Part shown: one piece after another, positions 1 through 7,300 of the stretch
How positions within the stretch are numbered: the first letter of the stretch is position 1
How the letters are laid out: each line of letters opens with the position of its first letter
Assembly (NCBI RefSeq): GCF_014879935.1
Contig: NZ_JACSRD010000093.1
Span: 1 to 48,865 of the forward strand
Length of the DNA: 48,865 nt
Origin: Prosthecobacter sp.
GTDB lineage: Bacteria; Verrucomicrobiota; Verrucomicrobiia; Verrucomicrobiales; Verrucomicrobiaceae
Reading direction: 5' to 3'
Notes under the pieces: generated by a model
Database searches by the model: none
What the model saw: the letters and a program-made list of their open reading frames with translations, nothing else
What the model was told of the DNA's origin: nothing
Program-made: the position numbers and the translations under genes

Positions 1-77
1 GTCTACACGGATCGGGCGAAACCCTGCTTGCATGGGCCCAGCTTTTAGCCTCTGGCCACAATCAGAACCCATTTATC

Positions 78-293
78 TTATAGGACACGGCAAATTCTGG
101 AATTTGGGTGATGCCGAAGACATGCCCGTCGACAGTTTTGAAAGTCGATTTGCCGGACTCCTACCACCGAAACCTGTCCGGGATGAATGCCAAATTCCTT
201 GGCGATCTGTTGCACGGTTTTCAGCCCCTTGAGGGCTTCCAAGGCCACACGGGCCTTGAACTGCGAGTCATGTCGTTTGCGTTTGTTCTTCAT
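78..293 (-). pseudogene. IS3 transposase OrfA fragment
   Basis: The ATG at 293 opens a reading frame starting MKNKRKRHDSQFKARVALEA, followed by a helix-turn-helix segment (TVQQIAKEFGIHPGQVS). This is the DNA-binding N-terminus of IS3-family OrfA, normally about 90-100 residues and followed by a leucine zipper and a frameshifted OrfB. Similarity ends at HPGQVS; the remaining ~28 residues are not transposase-like. The gene is therefore truncated and should be inactive. Assignment to the IS3 family rests on motif recognition only. Confidence 0.65.
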
Positions 294-386
294 GGTCTGT
301 TCTTGGGTTCGGGGTATGCCGCCCCAAGCCACAACCACCATAATCGCATACCTTAACCCCTGGCCCGATTTTCGGGGTCCACCTCA
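78..386 (-). mobile_element. IS3-family insertion sequence remnant
   Basis: On the minus strand a likely element end begins near 386, with a start resembling IS3-type termini (TGAGGTGGACCCC, then GAAAATCGGG). About 90 bp further in is an OrfA start typical of IS3 transposases. OrfA similarity stops after about 40 residues, near position 165, and no OrfB is visible, so only the left end of the element survives. The sequence from 165 down to 78 is unassigned; another minus-strand frame there reads as a short plausible protein tail (GHVFGITQIPEFAVSYK), perhaps a remnant of the interrupted neighbour. The true left limit is not defined. Confidence 0.6.
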
Positions 387-667
387 CATAGTCCAACCAA
401 GAATATCACTACCTCCGCGATCTCGTCGGCGACTTCTCGCTGATGGCGTGCCTTCCATTCGTCATAGACGCTCTTGAGTTCAAACCACTTCACCCCACCC
501 AGCATATAAAAGTCAATACCCGCCAAGACTGATGCGTCGAGAGGGTATCCAAAATCCAAGGGGCTCCAATGCTTCGGCGCACATGGCGGCCAGGTCAGCA
601 GTTTAGCTCGTGCCATCCAGCGCAATGTCTCCGCATACAGCTTTGATTCTTCATCCGCAGTCATCAT
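353..667 (-). CDS. hypothetical protein, probably 3'-truncated by the IS remnant
   Basis: A 104-residue frame opens at an ATG pair (MMTADEESKLYAETLRWMA). The product is soluble, with amphipathic helices and no motif I recognise. The last ten codons (EVDPENRARG) coincide with the presumed IS terminal sequence on the minus strand (from 386 downward), and the stop codon lies inside the IS. The native C-terminus is therefore probably lost and the visible protein is a host N-terminal fragment fused to IS sequence. No family can be assigned. It could equally be a non-coding frame, though the N-terminal composition looks protein-like. Confidence 0.4.
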   Translation of the reverse strand: MMTADEESKLYAETLRWMARAKLLTWPPCAPKHWSPLDFGYPLDASVLAGIDFYMLGGVKWFELKSVYDEWKARHQREVADEIAEVVIFLVGLCEVDPENRARG

Positions 668-813
668 CTATGTCTAGTTGATACGCGATGGAGGGCAATC
701 GTTGATTAGACCGCCTCGCAATGCAGAAAAATTTCTCGTGCTCGAATCCATATCAGAAATCGCAGACAGCGGCGAAAGCTCACCCCCCCGCCCCGCCTGC
801 TTGAACGGTCGCC

Positions 814-1758
814 TTATGCCGACAGCCTCTCAGGCTGTGCCGCATCCGCTCCGGGGAACGCGATCACGTTTTGAGGCGGCAGCAGCGAGCCAAGCCCCGT
901 GCTGATGCGCTGCTTCTTATCCGCGTAAAAGTCCGCGGTCACGCGGATGTCTGAATGCCGCAGCAGTCGGGAGGCCGCGTAGATGCCTGCCGACTTTGCC
1001 ACCAGCGCACCCGCTTCCTTCCGCAGCTCATGCAGCGCCTTTTGCGCCTTCACTCCATGACCGCGCAGCCACTCATAAAGCGCCGCATACACCGGCTCAC
1101 AGCGGTAGCTCACCCGGCTTTTGAAGTCCGTTGTCGCCCGGCCCTCAATCACAAACTCGCCCTTTGCCAGCGACCGCCAGCGCCGCAGCAGCGCCAGCAA
1201 CTCGGGATCAAGATCAACCTCGCCTGCGGAGTCCTCGCTCTTCGGGCGGAAATGCTCCGTGGCCTCGATGCGGATCACGCCCGCCTCCATGTCCACCTGA
1301 TGCCACAGCAGGCAATCAATCTCCCGCTTTCGCAGGCCGCAGCACAGCGCCAGCAGCAGCACCTTGAACGCCTCCGGCTGAGTCGCCGCCAGCTCATCAC
1401 CGGCCAGCCGTAGCAGCCTCTCAGCGTCGATGCGGGACTGATACCGCGTCTTTTGCTTCTTCCCGAAAAGCTCCGACAGATTCACATCCCCCATCGGCAG
1501 CGGCTCCGGCAGTTTCAGCCCGGCCACATCTCGCAGCGCCTTCGCGATCTTCACGCCAAACATCGCCTTCGCATTCCTCACGATGGAGCGGGCGGAGTTC
1601 AGCACCCGGCGCTGTGCCTCGGGATTCGCAGGCTTTGCCTTCCGATAGGCCACCTGCCACGCGTTCACCTGTGCCGAGTCCAGCAGCGTGAGCGGCAGCT
1701 TGTCCACCGCCTCGCGCCATTCCTTCGAGCGGACCAAGGCTGTCTTCGGGTATTTCAA
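814..1758 (-). CDS. tyrosine recombinase, N-terminally truncated
   Basis: The catalytic domain is complete: Arg in CGLRKREI, Lys in EHFRPKSEDS, HELR for the His-x-x-Arg box, the second His in LRHSD, and the nucleophilic Tyr in DFYADKK. This matches a site-specific integrase family common in Verrucomicrobia. Members of that family usually carry roughly 130 or more further residues (arm-binding and first part of the core-binding domain). Here the frame opens just upstream of a TTG at 1758, no ATG exists before the stop at about 1873, and the divergent gene at 1816 occupies the place of the missing 5' end. I infer a truncated, probably inactive remnant of a second integration event, although the core-binding half and catalytic half could still fold. 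Confidence 0.7.
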   Translation of the reverse strand: MKYPKTALVRSKEWREAVDKLPLTLLDSAQVNAWQVAYRKAKPANPEAQRRVLNSARSIVRNAKAMFGVKIAKALRDVAGLKLPEPLPMGDVNLSELFGKKQKTRYQSRIDAERLLRLAGDELAATQPEAFKVLLLALCCGLRKREIDCLLWHQVDMEAGVIRIEATEHFRPKSEDSAGEVDLDPELLALLRRWRSLAKGEFVIEGRATTDFKSRVSYRCEPVYAALYEWLRGHGVKAQKALHELRKEAGALVAKSAGIYAASRLLRHSDIRVTADFYADKKQRISTGLGSLLPPQNVIAFPGADAAQPERLSA

Positions 1759-1815
1759 CCTGCCTTTCGATGTGGAGGGCTGAAGATTTCCATCCTCACG
1801 TCGTCCAAGGCCCGC

Positions 1816-2253
1816 ATGAAGCTGATTCTGGCCCTCCTGCTCCCCGTTCTCGCCCTTGCTGATCCTGCGTCTTCACTTGCTGGTAAAACTGCCACGCTCA
1901 GAGACGGAAAGGGCAAAGCCTCGACAACCTACAGCACATCAGGAACCAAAACGACCTTCCGAGATGCTCAGGGAAGGACGACAGGAACAGCCACACAATC
2001 GAGCACCGGCAAGACGACCTTCCGCGATGCCCAAGGAAGAATGACCGGGACTTCAAGCACCAGCGGATCGAAAACTACCTGCCGAGATGCTCAGGGACGA
2101 CTCACCGGGACCTCCTCAAGCTCATCCTCGGGAGTGACAACCTACCGCGATTCATCAGGTCGAGTCACAGGCACCAGCGCCATCCGAGGCAACACCATCA
2201 CTTTCCGGGACGCTTCAGGACTGCTCACCGGAACAGCGACCGTAAAGAAGTGA
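1816..2253 (+). CDS. secreted RDAQGR-repeat protein
   Basis: The 145-residue product has a short signal peptide (MKLILALLLPVLALA, cleavage likely before DPASS) and then consists almost entirely of tandem 20-21-residue units of the form x-R-D-A-Q-G-R-x-T-G-T-(S/T-rich)-T-T. Five or six units are visible, beginning near residue 27; the residue before RD varies as L, F, F, C, Y, F. The spacing and Gly/Thr pattern suggest beta-hairpins or a small beta-solenoid, loosely like RHS/YD repeats but shorter. Its 5' end abuts the broken integrase divergently. Function is unknown. The ATG at 1816 is chosen because it starts the signal peptide; no clear ribosome-binding site is visible. Confidence 0.75.
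   Translation: MKLILALLLPVLALADPASSLAGKTATLRDGKGKASTTYSTSGTKTTFRDAQGRTTGTATQSSTGKTTFRDAQGRMTGTSSTSGSKTTCRDAQGRLTGTSSSSSSGVTTYRDSSGRVTGTSAIRGNTITFRDASGLLTGTATVKK
1897..2247 (+). repeat. tandem ~60-63 bp coding repeats (RDAQGR units)
   Basis: Degenerate direct repeats containing forms of CGAGATGCTCAGGGA or CGCGATGCCCAAGGA recur every 60-63 bp and encode the RDAQGR-x-TGT units of the surrounding gene. The middle three copies are most alike, and the outer copies have drifted. Confidence 0.7.
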
Positions 2254-2263
2254 CCTGCTTTGA

Positions 2264-2884
2264 TCACCTGAATTCCTCCAACCCGGTCCATGATGACCGC
2301 ACTGCCTGGCGGGTTCTCGGGTCGATCAATCCGACTTCCTCCACAGTCCAGTTCATACGCCCGAAATTGCACGGAGCGCAGGTGATCACAATATTATCCA
2401 AGCTGTTGTCTCCACCACGAGCGTGCGGGAGCAGATGGTCATATTGCAACCACATCGCCTGAAATGCGGCGTGTTGGTCGATGTTCTTCGATCCCCATGA
2501 AAGTGCCTTGGGATACGCCTTTTTGATGCGCTCTCTGATCTCCTTGCGGATGAGGGGAATGCCACAGAACCGGCAGTGGAACCCGTCACGCTCATGCAGG
2601 ACGTTCTTTTCCGCATTGGTGGGCATACGAAGCTTCACCCGTTGCTCTTTGGGAATACTGGGCGGCGCATTCTCAACGGGCCGATATTGAACATACGGGC
2701 TGTTGCTACCCCAGAGGGATTCCGTCCATTCTCGAATCGCAGGCAGGTCAGCACCCCGGATCATTTCATGGGCTAGATTTGGATTGCCCGCGAGGTGTGC
2801 CTGGACCGCAGACTCAAGCAAACGTGCTGCCTCGCCGATTTCTGGGATGGGTTCTCGAAGGCAGGGGCGCAGGCTGGGTGTCAT
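2264..2884 (-). CDS. HNH endonuclease
   Basis: The 206-residue protein has a C-terminal HNH nuclease module: a Cys pair (HCRFCG) after RDGF, then QYDHLLPHARGGDNSLDN with the catalytic His of the DH motif, and a second Cys pair (ITCAPCN) that would complete a structural zinc site. The N-terminal ~90 residues are helical and unassigned. It is in the same orientation as the integrase at 2935-4014 and 50 bp downstream of it, so the two may be co-transcribed as island cargo. HNH proteins in such settings can act in homing, restriction or DNA packaging; the sequence does not say which. The start is the ATG at 2884. Confidence 0.8.
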   Translation of the reverse strand: MTPSLRPCLREPIPEIGEAARLLESAVQAHLAGNPNLAHEMIRGADLPAIREWTESLWGSNSPYVQYRPVENAPPSIPKEQRVKLRMPTNAEKNVLHERDGFHCRFCGIPLIRKEIRERIKKAYPKALSWGSKNIDQHAAFQAMWLQYDHLLPHARGGDNSLDNIVITCAPCNFGRMNWTVEEVGLIDPRTRQAVRSSWTGLEEFR

Positions 2885-2934
2885 GTGTCTTGGTCTAGGC
2901 AGTCAGGGATGGGCAAGTTTACGTCCAAATAGAA

Positions 2935-4014
2935 TCACGCCAGCAGTTCCGCCATGCGGTCGTGATGCGGACGGCGGACGTGGCTGTATGTGTCGAGGAT
3001 GAGCTTTCCGCCATCCCGATGCCCTTGCCACTCGGCAATGGTCTTCACGTCGATGCCTTTCTCCAGAGCATCTGTGATGAACATTCGGCGCAGGGATCGC
3101 TGAGTGAAGTGGGGGTAGTTCAACGCCTTGCAGGTGGATTCGAGAGCGTGCTTGGCTTCCGAGATCGGAACGAGCTTGGCATTCGGGGCACCTCCTTGCG
3201 CACGAACTAGGCGCTCTACTAGGGGACGGAGACGTGGGAATATGGGAATATGGAAACCGGTGTCGGTCTTCTGCCTGCGCACCCAGATGGTGCCTCGGGC
3301 GAGATCGACATCCCGGACCTTCAACTCGGCCACCTCGCCATTTCCGAGCCCTGACAAACCCATGAACTCCACGAAATCGCCGCTGGCCGCACAACGCCGG
3401 TTGATCGTGTTATTGCGGATGTAGCGGACCATTTCCTGAAACTGCTCCCAGGTTGGTGTGAGCCGCTCCACAGCCTGACGTTTCACCGGCATGATGTGAG
3501 CTACGGGTGACTTGACCAGGATGCCATCCCGCACGGCACGCTCGAAGACCCCCTTGATGAAAAAGAGCCATTCATTCCGGGAGGAGTGCCGCATGCCTTT
3601 GGTGACTTTCAGCAGCCATTCCTCAACCTCCGAGGCACGGATCTCCAGTGCCGGACGATCAATACTTTTCGGCCACTCCTGGTAAACCGCCTTGGCAATG
3701 CCGGTCTTCTTGGTGATGCTCGACCGGGAAAGGTTTCCCTGAAGTTTCAGGTGCCGCTCGGTGATCTCGCGGAGTGTTTGCTTTCCTGCGTTCGGATCAA
3801 GGTGCTCCTTCTCCTGGCGCAGATCCCTGAGCTTCCGTTTCGCGACGGGAAGCTCGGCAGTGCCAAGGCTCTCTTTGAACACCCGCCCATTCAATCGGAA
3901 GTGAGCGAAGTAGGCACCGGAAGCTGGATTCCGGTAAAGACCTTCGCTGACGCGCCTGAGAGAGTTGGGGGTTTTGGATTTCTGGTTCTGTTCTGATGAA
4001 GTGGACGAGTCCAC
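2935..4014 (-). CDS. tyrosine-recombinase-fold integrase with altered catalytic residues
   Basis: The protein has 359 residues from a GTG start at 4014; no in-frame ATG precedes the conserved N-terminus. It has an N-terminal arm/AP2-like segment (YRNPASGAYFAHFRLNGRV), a SAM-like core-binding domain (about 85-190) and a catalytic domain. The Lys-containing strand (RRQKTDTGFHIPI), the second His (WQGHRDGG) and the nucleophile Tyr (DTYSHV) are present. The first Arg position reads SGLGNGE instead of the usual TGLRxxE, and the box normally HxLR reads RSLRR. I recall similar variants in other verrucomicrobial integrases, so this may be a subfamily rather than decay. The gene sits about 100 bp from the 3' end of tRNA-Pro, as expected for a tRNA-targeting integrase. 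Confidence 0.8.
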   Translation of the reverse strand: MDSSTSSEQNQKSKTPNSLRRVSEGLYRNPASGAYFAHFRLNGRVFKESLGTAELPVAKRKLRDLRQEKEHLDPNAGKQTLREITERHLKLQGNLSRSSITKKTGIAKAVYQEWPKSIDRPALEIRASEVEEWLLKVTKGMRHSSRNEWLFFIKGVFERAVRDGILVKSPVAHIMPVKRQAVERLTPTWEQFQEMVRYIRNNTINRRCAASGDFVEFMGLSGLGNGEVAELKVRDVDLARGTIWVRRQKTDTGFHIPIFPRLRPLVERLVRAQGGAPNAKLVPISEAKHALESTCKALNYPHFTQRSLRRMFITDALEKGIDVKTIAEWQGHRDGGKLILDTYSHVRRPHHDRMAELLA

Positions 4015-4024
4015 GGCTGAGGAT

Positions 4025-4081
4025 GTGTGAAGTGTTACTATTTGCGTTACTAATCTTGTATGCGGTTAGTAACCTTCACAC
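4025..4081. promoter_or_regulatory. nested inverted repeats upstream of the integrase
   Basis: GTGTGAAG (4025-4032) pairs with CTTCACAC (4074-4081). Inside it, GTTACTAA (4046-4053) pairs with TTAGTAAC (4066-4073), and a further GTTACTA lies at 4034. The AT-rich segment separates the integrase start from the tRNA-Pro 3' end. Its position suits arm-type recombinase/excisionase sites or an operator controlling the integrase; this role is inferred. Confidence 0.5.
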
Positions 4082-4110
4082 CCAAGCCCCTTGATTATCA
4101 GTGGTTTGGA

Positions 4111-4187
4111 TGGTCGGGCTGGCGGGATTCGAACCCACGACCTCTTCGTCCCGAACGAAGCGCTCTACCAGGCTGAGCCACAGCCCG
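4111..4187 (-). tRNA. tRNA-Pro (anticodon CGG)
   Basis: A 77-nt cloverleaf reads on the minus strand. The acceptor stem CGGGCTG pairs with CAGCCCG. The D arm is GCTCAGCCTGGTAGAGC. The anticodon stem CTTCG/CGAAG encloses the loop TTCGGGA with anticodon CGG (4153-4151). The T arm is GTGGGTTCGAATCCCGC. The discriminator A and a genomically encoded CCA end at 4111. Its 3' end faces the integrase gene, making it the likely attachment site of the island to its left. Confidence 0.95.
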
Positions 4188-4263
4188 CCGTTTGGTCATT
4201 GCTGACAAAATCTGCGGTTTTTCTCGCGGGGGCACCGCGAGCGGGACAGCATTTGTAGCGTCT

Positions 4264-4297
4264 CAAAGAGAAGGCGCAAGGGCGAAGATGCGCCTTC
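4264..4297 (-). terminator. terminator of the giant PEP-CTERM gene
   Basis: Just past the stop codon of the minus-strand gene, GAAGGCGCA (4297-4289 on the minus strand) pairs with TGCGCCTTC (4278-4270) around a 10-nt loop and is followed by TCTTT. The stem is strong but the U tract is short. Confidence 0.5.
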
Positions 4298-4314
4298 AGC
4301 GGCCGTGTGTTCGG

Positions 4315-7300
4315 TCAATCCTGCGAACGCCTGCGACGGCGCAAGGCGAAGATCGCTGCGGCGAGGAGAAGCAGCGACATCCGGCCGGGTTCGGGAACGA
4401 GCACGACGCTGATCGCGCCGCCGGTGTAGAGATCGCCCAGATCCCAGGTCAAACCGGTGCCGGTGAGGTCGGGAAGCACGGTGCTGAAGGTGCCGGTGCG
4501 GAGTGAGACGCCCGACCAGTCGAAAAGCTGCCAGGTGTCGCCATCCTGCCATGCGGTGGTGGGCAGCGAGGTGCTGTTGATCACGTTCAGGCTGACATTG
4601 CTGCCAATCGTGAGCGTGCCGTCCAGATTGAGCAGGTCGGAAACGTTGAGCCCGCCGGTGTTGGCGCTGAACAAATCCATTTCCAAACTGCTGTTGTCCT
4701 GAAACACCAGCGCACCGCCGGAGGTGGTGTCGAGGCTGAGCGTCGCCGCTGCCGGAGTGGCGTCTCCGACGCTGAGTTTGCCGTTGGTGGCGATGGTGAT
4801 GTCGTTGCCGCCGGCCACAGTGACGAAGCCCATGCCGCCGAGAGTGGCATTGGCACTGATGGCGTAGCCTGCACCGCCGCTGTGGGCGCCATTGACGAAC
4901 CAGGAGCCCGCATCGACCGCCGTGGAGCCCGTGAACGTGTTGGTTCCATCAAGCACCAGGCTACCAGTCGTGGTCTTGGTGACAGCCCCGCCGCCATTGA
5001 TTTCGCCCACGTTGCGCAAAGTGCCGCCTTCCACCGTCAACGCGACCGCATTGGAGGCATCGCCAATGTCGTGACCTTTCATGTCGAGATCGACCGTGCC
5101 GCCGACTTTCACATTGGCGGTGGATGCGCCGCCGCTCGTGGCTCCGGTGCGGACCACATCGCCATCGATGGTGATCGTGCCGCCGGTGAAGTACACATTG
5201 GCGACTGCCGAAGCGCCCGTGGAGGTGGTGTTGGAGGCCATGGCGATTCCGCCCGCCCCAATTTTCACCGTGCCGCCGCTGATGTTGAAGTTGCCGGTGA
5301 CCGTGGCCGTTCCGCCGCCTGATTTGTCGCCAATCGTGACCTTCGTGACATCCAGCGTGCCTTGATTGAAGTGGAACGTGCCTGTGGTGTTGTTGGCTCC
5401 AGTTCCGGCCAGACGTCCGCCGATTTTCAGATCGCTGAGGAGCAAGTCGGTCGTGTGATTGCGGAAATCGGCCGTTTGGGCAGGACCTGCACCCGTGCCG
5501 GCCGTGACGGCATAAGCAACCGTCATGGCGGCACGACTGACGCCGTCCTGGGCACGGATGGTCAGCGTTCCCGTGGTGTTGCCGGCTGCGAAACCGAAGG
5601 TGCCCGCGCCACGTCCGTCCGAAATGCCGATGGTGACCGTGTCCGCCTGGATGATGTTGGCGCCGGTGCCGAGATTCACGAGCGTCGTGTTGGTGTAGTG
5701 GGCGTTGTCCGTGCTGAAGCGTTGGGCGTTGATGAAATTGTCCGTGGCCATGGTGAAGGTCACGTTGCCGCTGCCTCCGCCACCCGAATCCGCCGCGTCA
5801 CCCACGAAGAACGTGCCGGTGCCGAGGTAGGCATTGAAGTGCGAAAGGCCGGACATGTCCAAAGTCACCGCATTGCCTTTGCCATCGACCGTGGAGCCGC
5901 CGATCTGGAAGCCGGCATTCGTGGGAACTGCCCCCGAGCCGACATTGAGCGTGCCACCGCCGGAGAACGTGAGCTTCGTGGCCGTGTTGGTGCCCGTCAC
6001 ATTGGGACCGATCAGGACCGCACCACTGATGTTCAGGCTTTGCGCGGCTCCGATGACCACGTTGGAAGTGACGGAGGAGCTGTTCACGAAGACCTTCAGG
6101 TCGCCAATGGTGGCGCTGTGGGCCGAGAGATCCAAAGTGACCGCCAAGGTGCCCGGAACGGCGGGATCGGTGGAGCCAAAGATGACATCCGTGCCATCCG
6201 GCAATGCGCCATCGGCACCGACGACGACCTCGCCCTGCTCGATGAAAGTGCTGCCGGTGTAGTCATTGGCTGAGGCGAGAATGAGTGTTCCTGGGCCGAT
6301 TTTGGCAAAATTGCCCGTGCCGCCAATGCTGCCGCTGAGCGTGAGTTCAGTGGCGCTGCTCGTGATCTCGATGACGCCAGTGCCGCCGGAGGCGAGGGAG
6401 AAATCACGGTCGGTGGACGCGGTGGCGCCGGTGTATTGCAGCGTCGCCGTTTTGCCATTGCTGCCCAACTGAATGGCCTGCGTGCTGTTGCCAAAAACGC
6501 CGGAGACAACAGCGTTGTTGACCGCAGCCACGGATAGAGTCCCGGAGAGAACGGAAAGGCTGCCGCTGAAGGTGTGGCTGCCGCTCAACGTCAGCGTGCC
6601 ATCGCCTGTTTTGATCAATGAAAGCATTCCCGTGCCATCCTCGATGAGGCCGGAGAAACTGCTGCTCTCATCACCTGCTCCCACCGCGAGTGTGGCGGCC
6701 AATGTGCTCGAGTTGGTGATGCGTCCCGTGCCGCTGACGCCACCCAGCGTTTCCGTCTGCCCAGCCAGGTCAAGCACACCACTGCTGTTCAGCGTGAGAT
6801 CCGCGTCGTCCGCGATTTGTTCCAGGCTTTGCAGCCGCACGGTGTCCGTTCCGCTGCCATCACCCACAACAAGATCGCCCGTGATGGCCGTGACGCCGTT
6901 GTCCTTGTCCAAAACGAGAGTGCCTTCGGTCACGCTGGCCTGCCCGCTGTAGTCGTTGGCCTCCACACCGGTAAAAACCAGCGTTCCACCGCCGCTCTTG
7001 GTGAATGCATCCGCACCACTCACGATGCCACCGAGCGTGAGCCCCGCGCTGCCTGCATCGACCGAAAGGGCCGGAGCAGCGCCGTTCAGCAGCAGATGCA
7101 CATTCAAGCTCACCGCGCCCGCGCCATTGCTCACCGTGATCGCATTGGCTCCGTTCAGCGTGAGCTGATAATCGGGGTCATTCAGCGCCACCGCCGCAGC
7201 ATCATTGAAGGTGAGCGTGCCGACGGACATGTCCGCGCCCAGCACCATGCTCGTCTGATTGCCCGCTGAGTTGGCGGAGAAGATCACACTCGTGTTCGCG

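Noticed and set aside
1..4110. Left attachment-site copy of the tRNA-Pro 3' end
   Set aside because: I looked for a repeat of the T-arm/acceptor sequence left of the integrase and saw none; the island end is probably outside the window.
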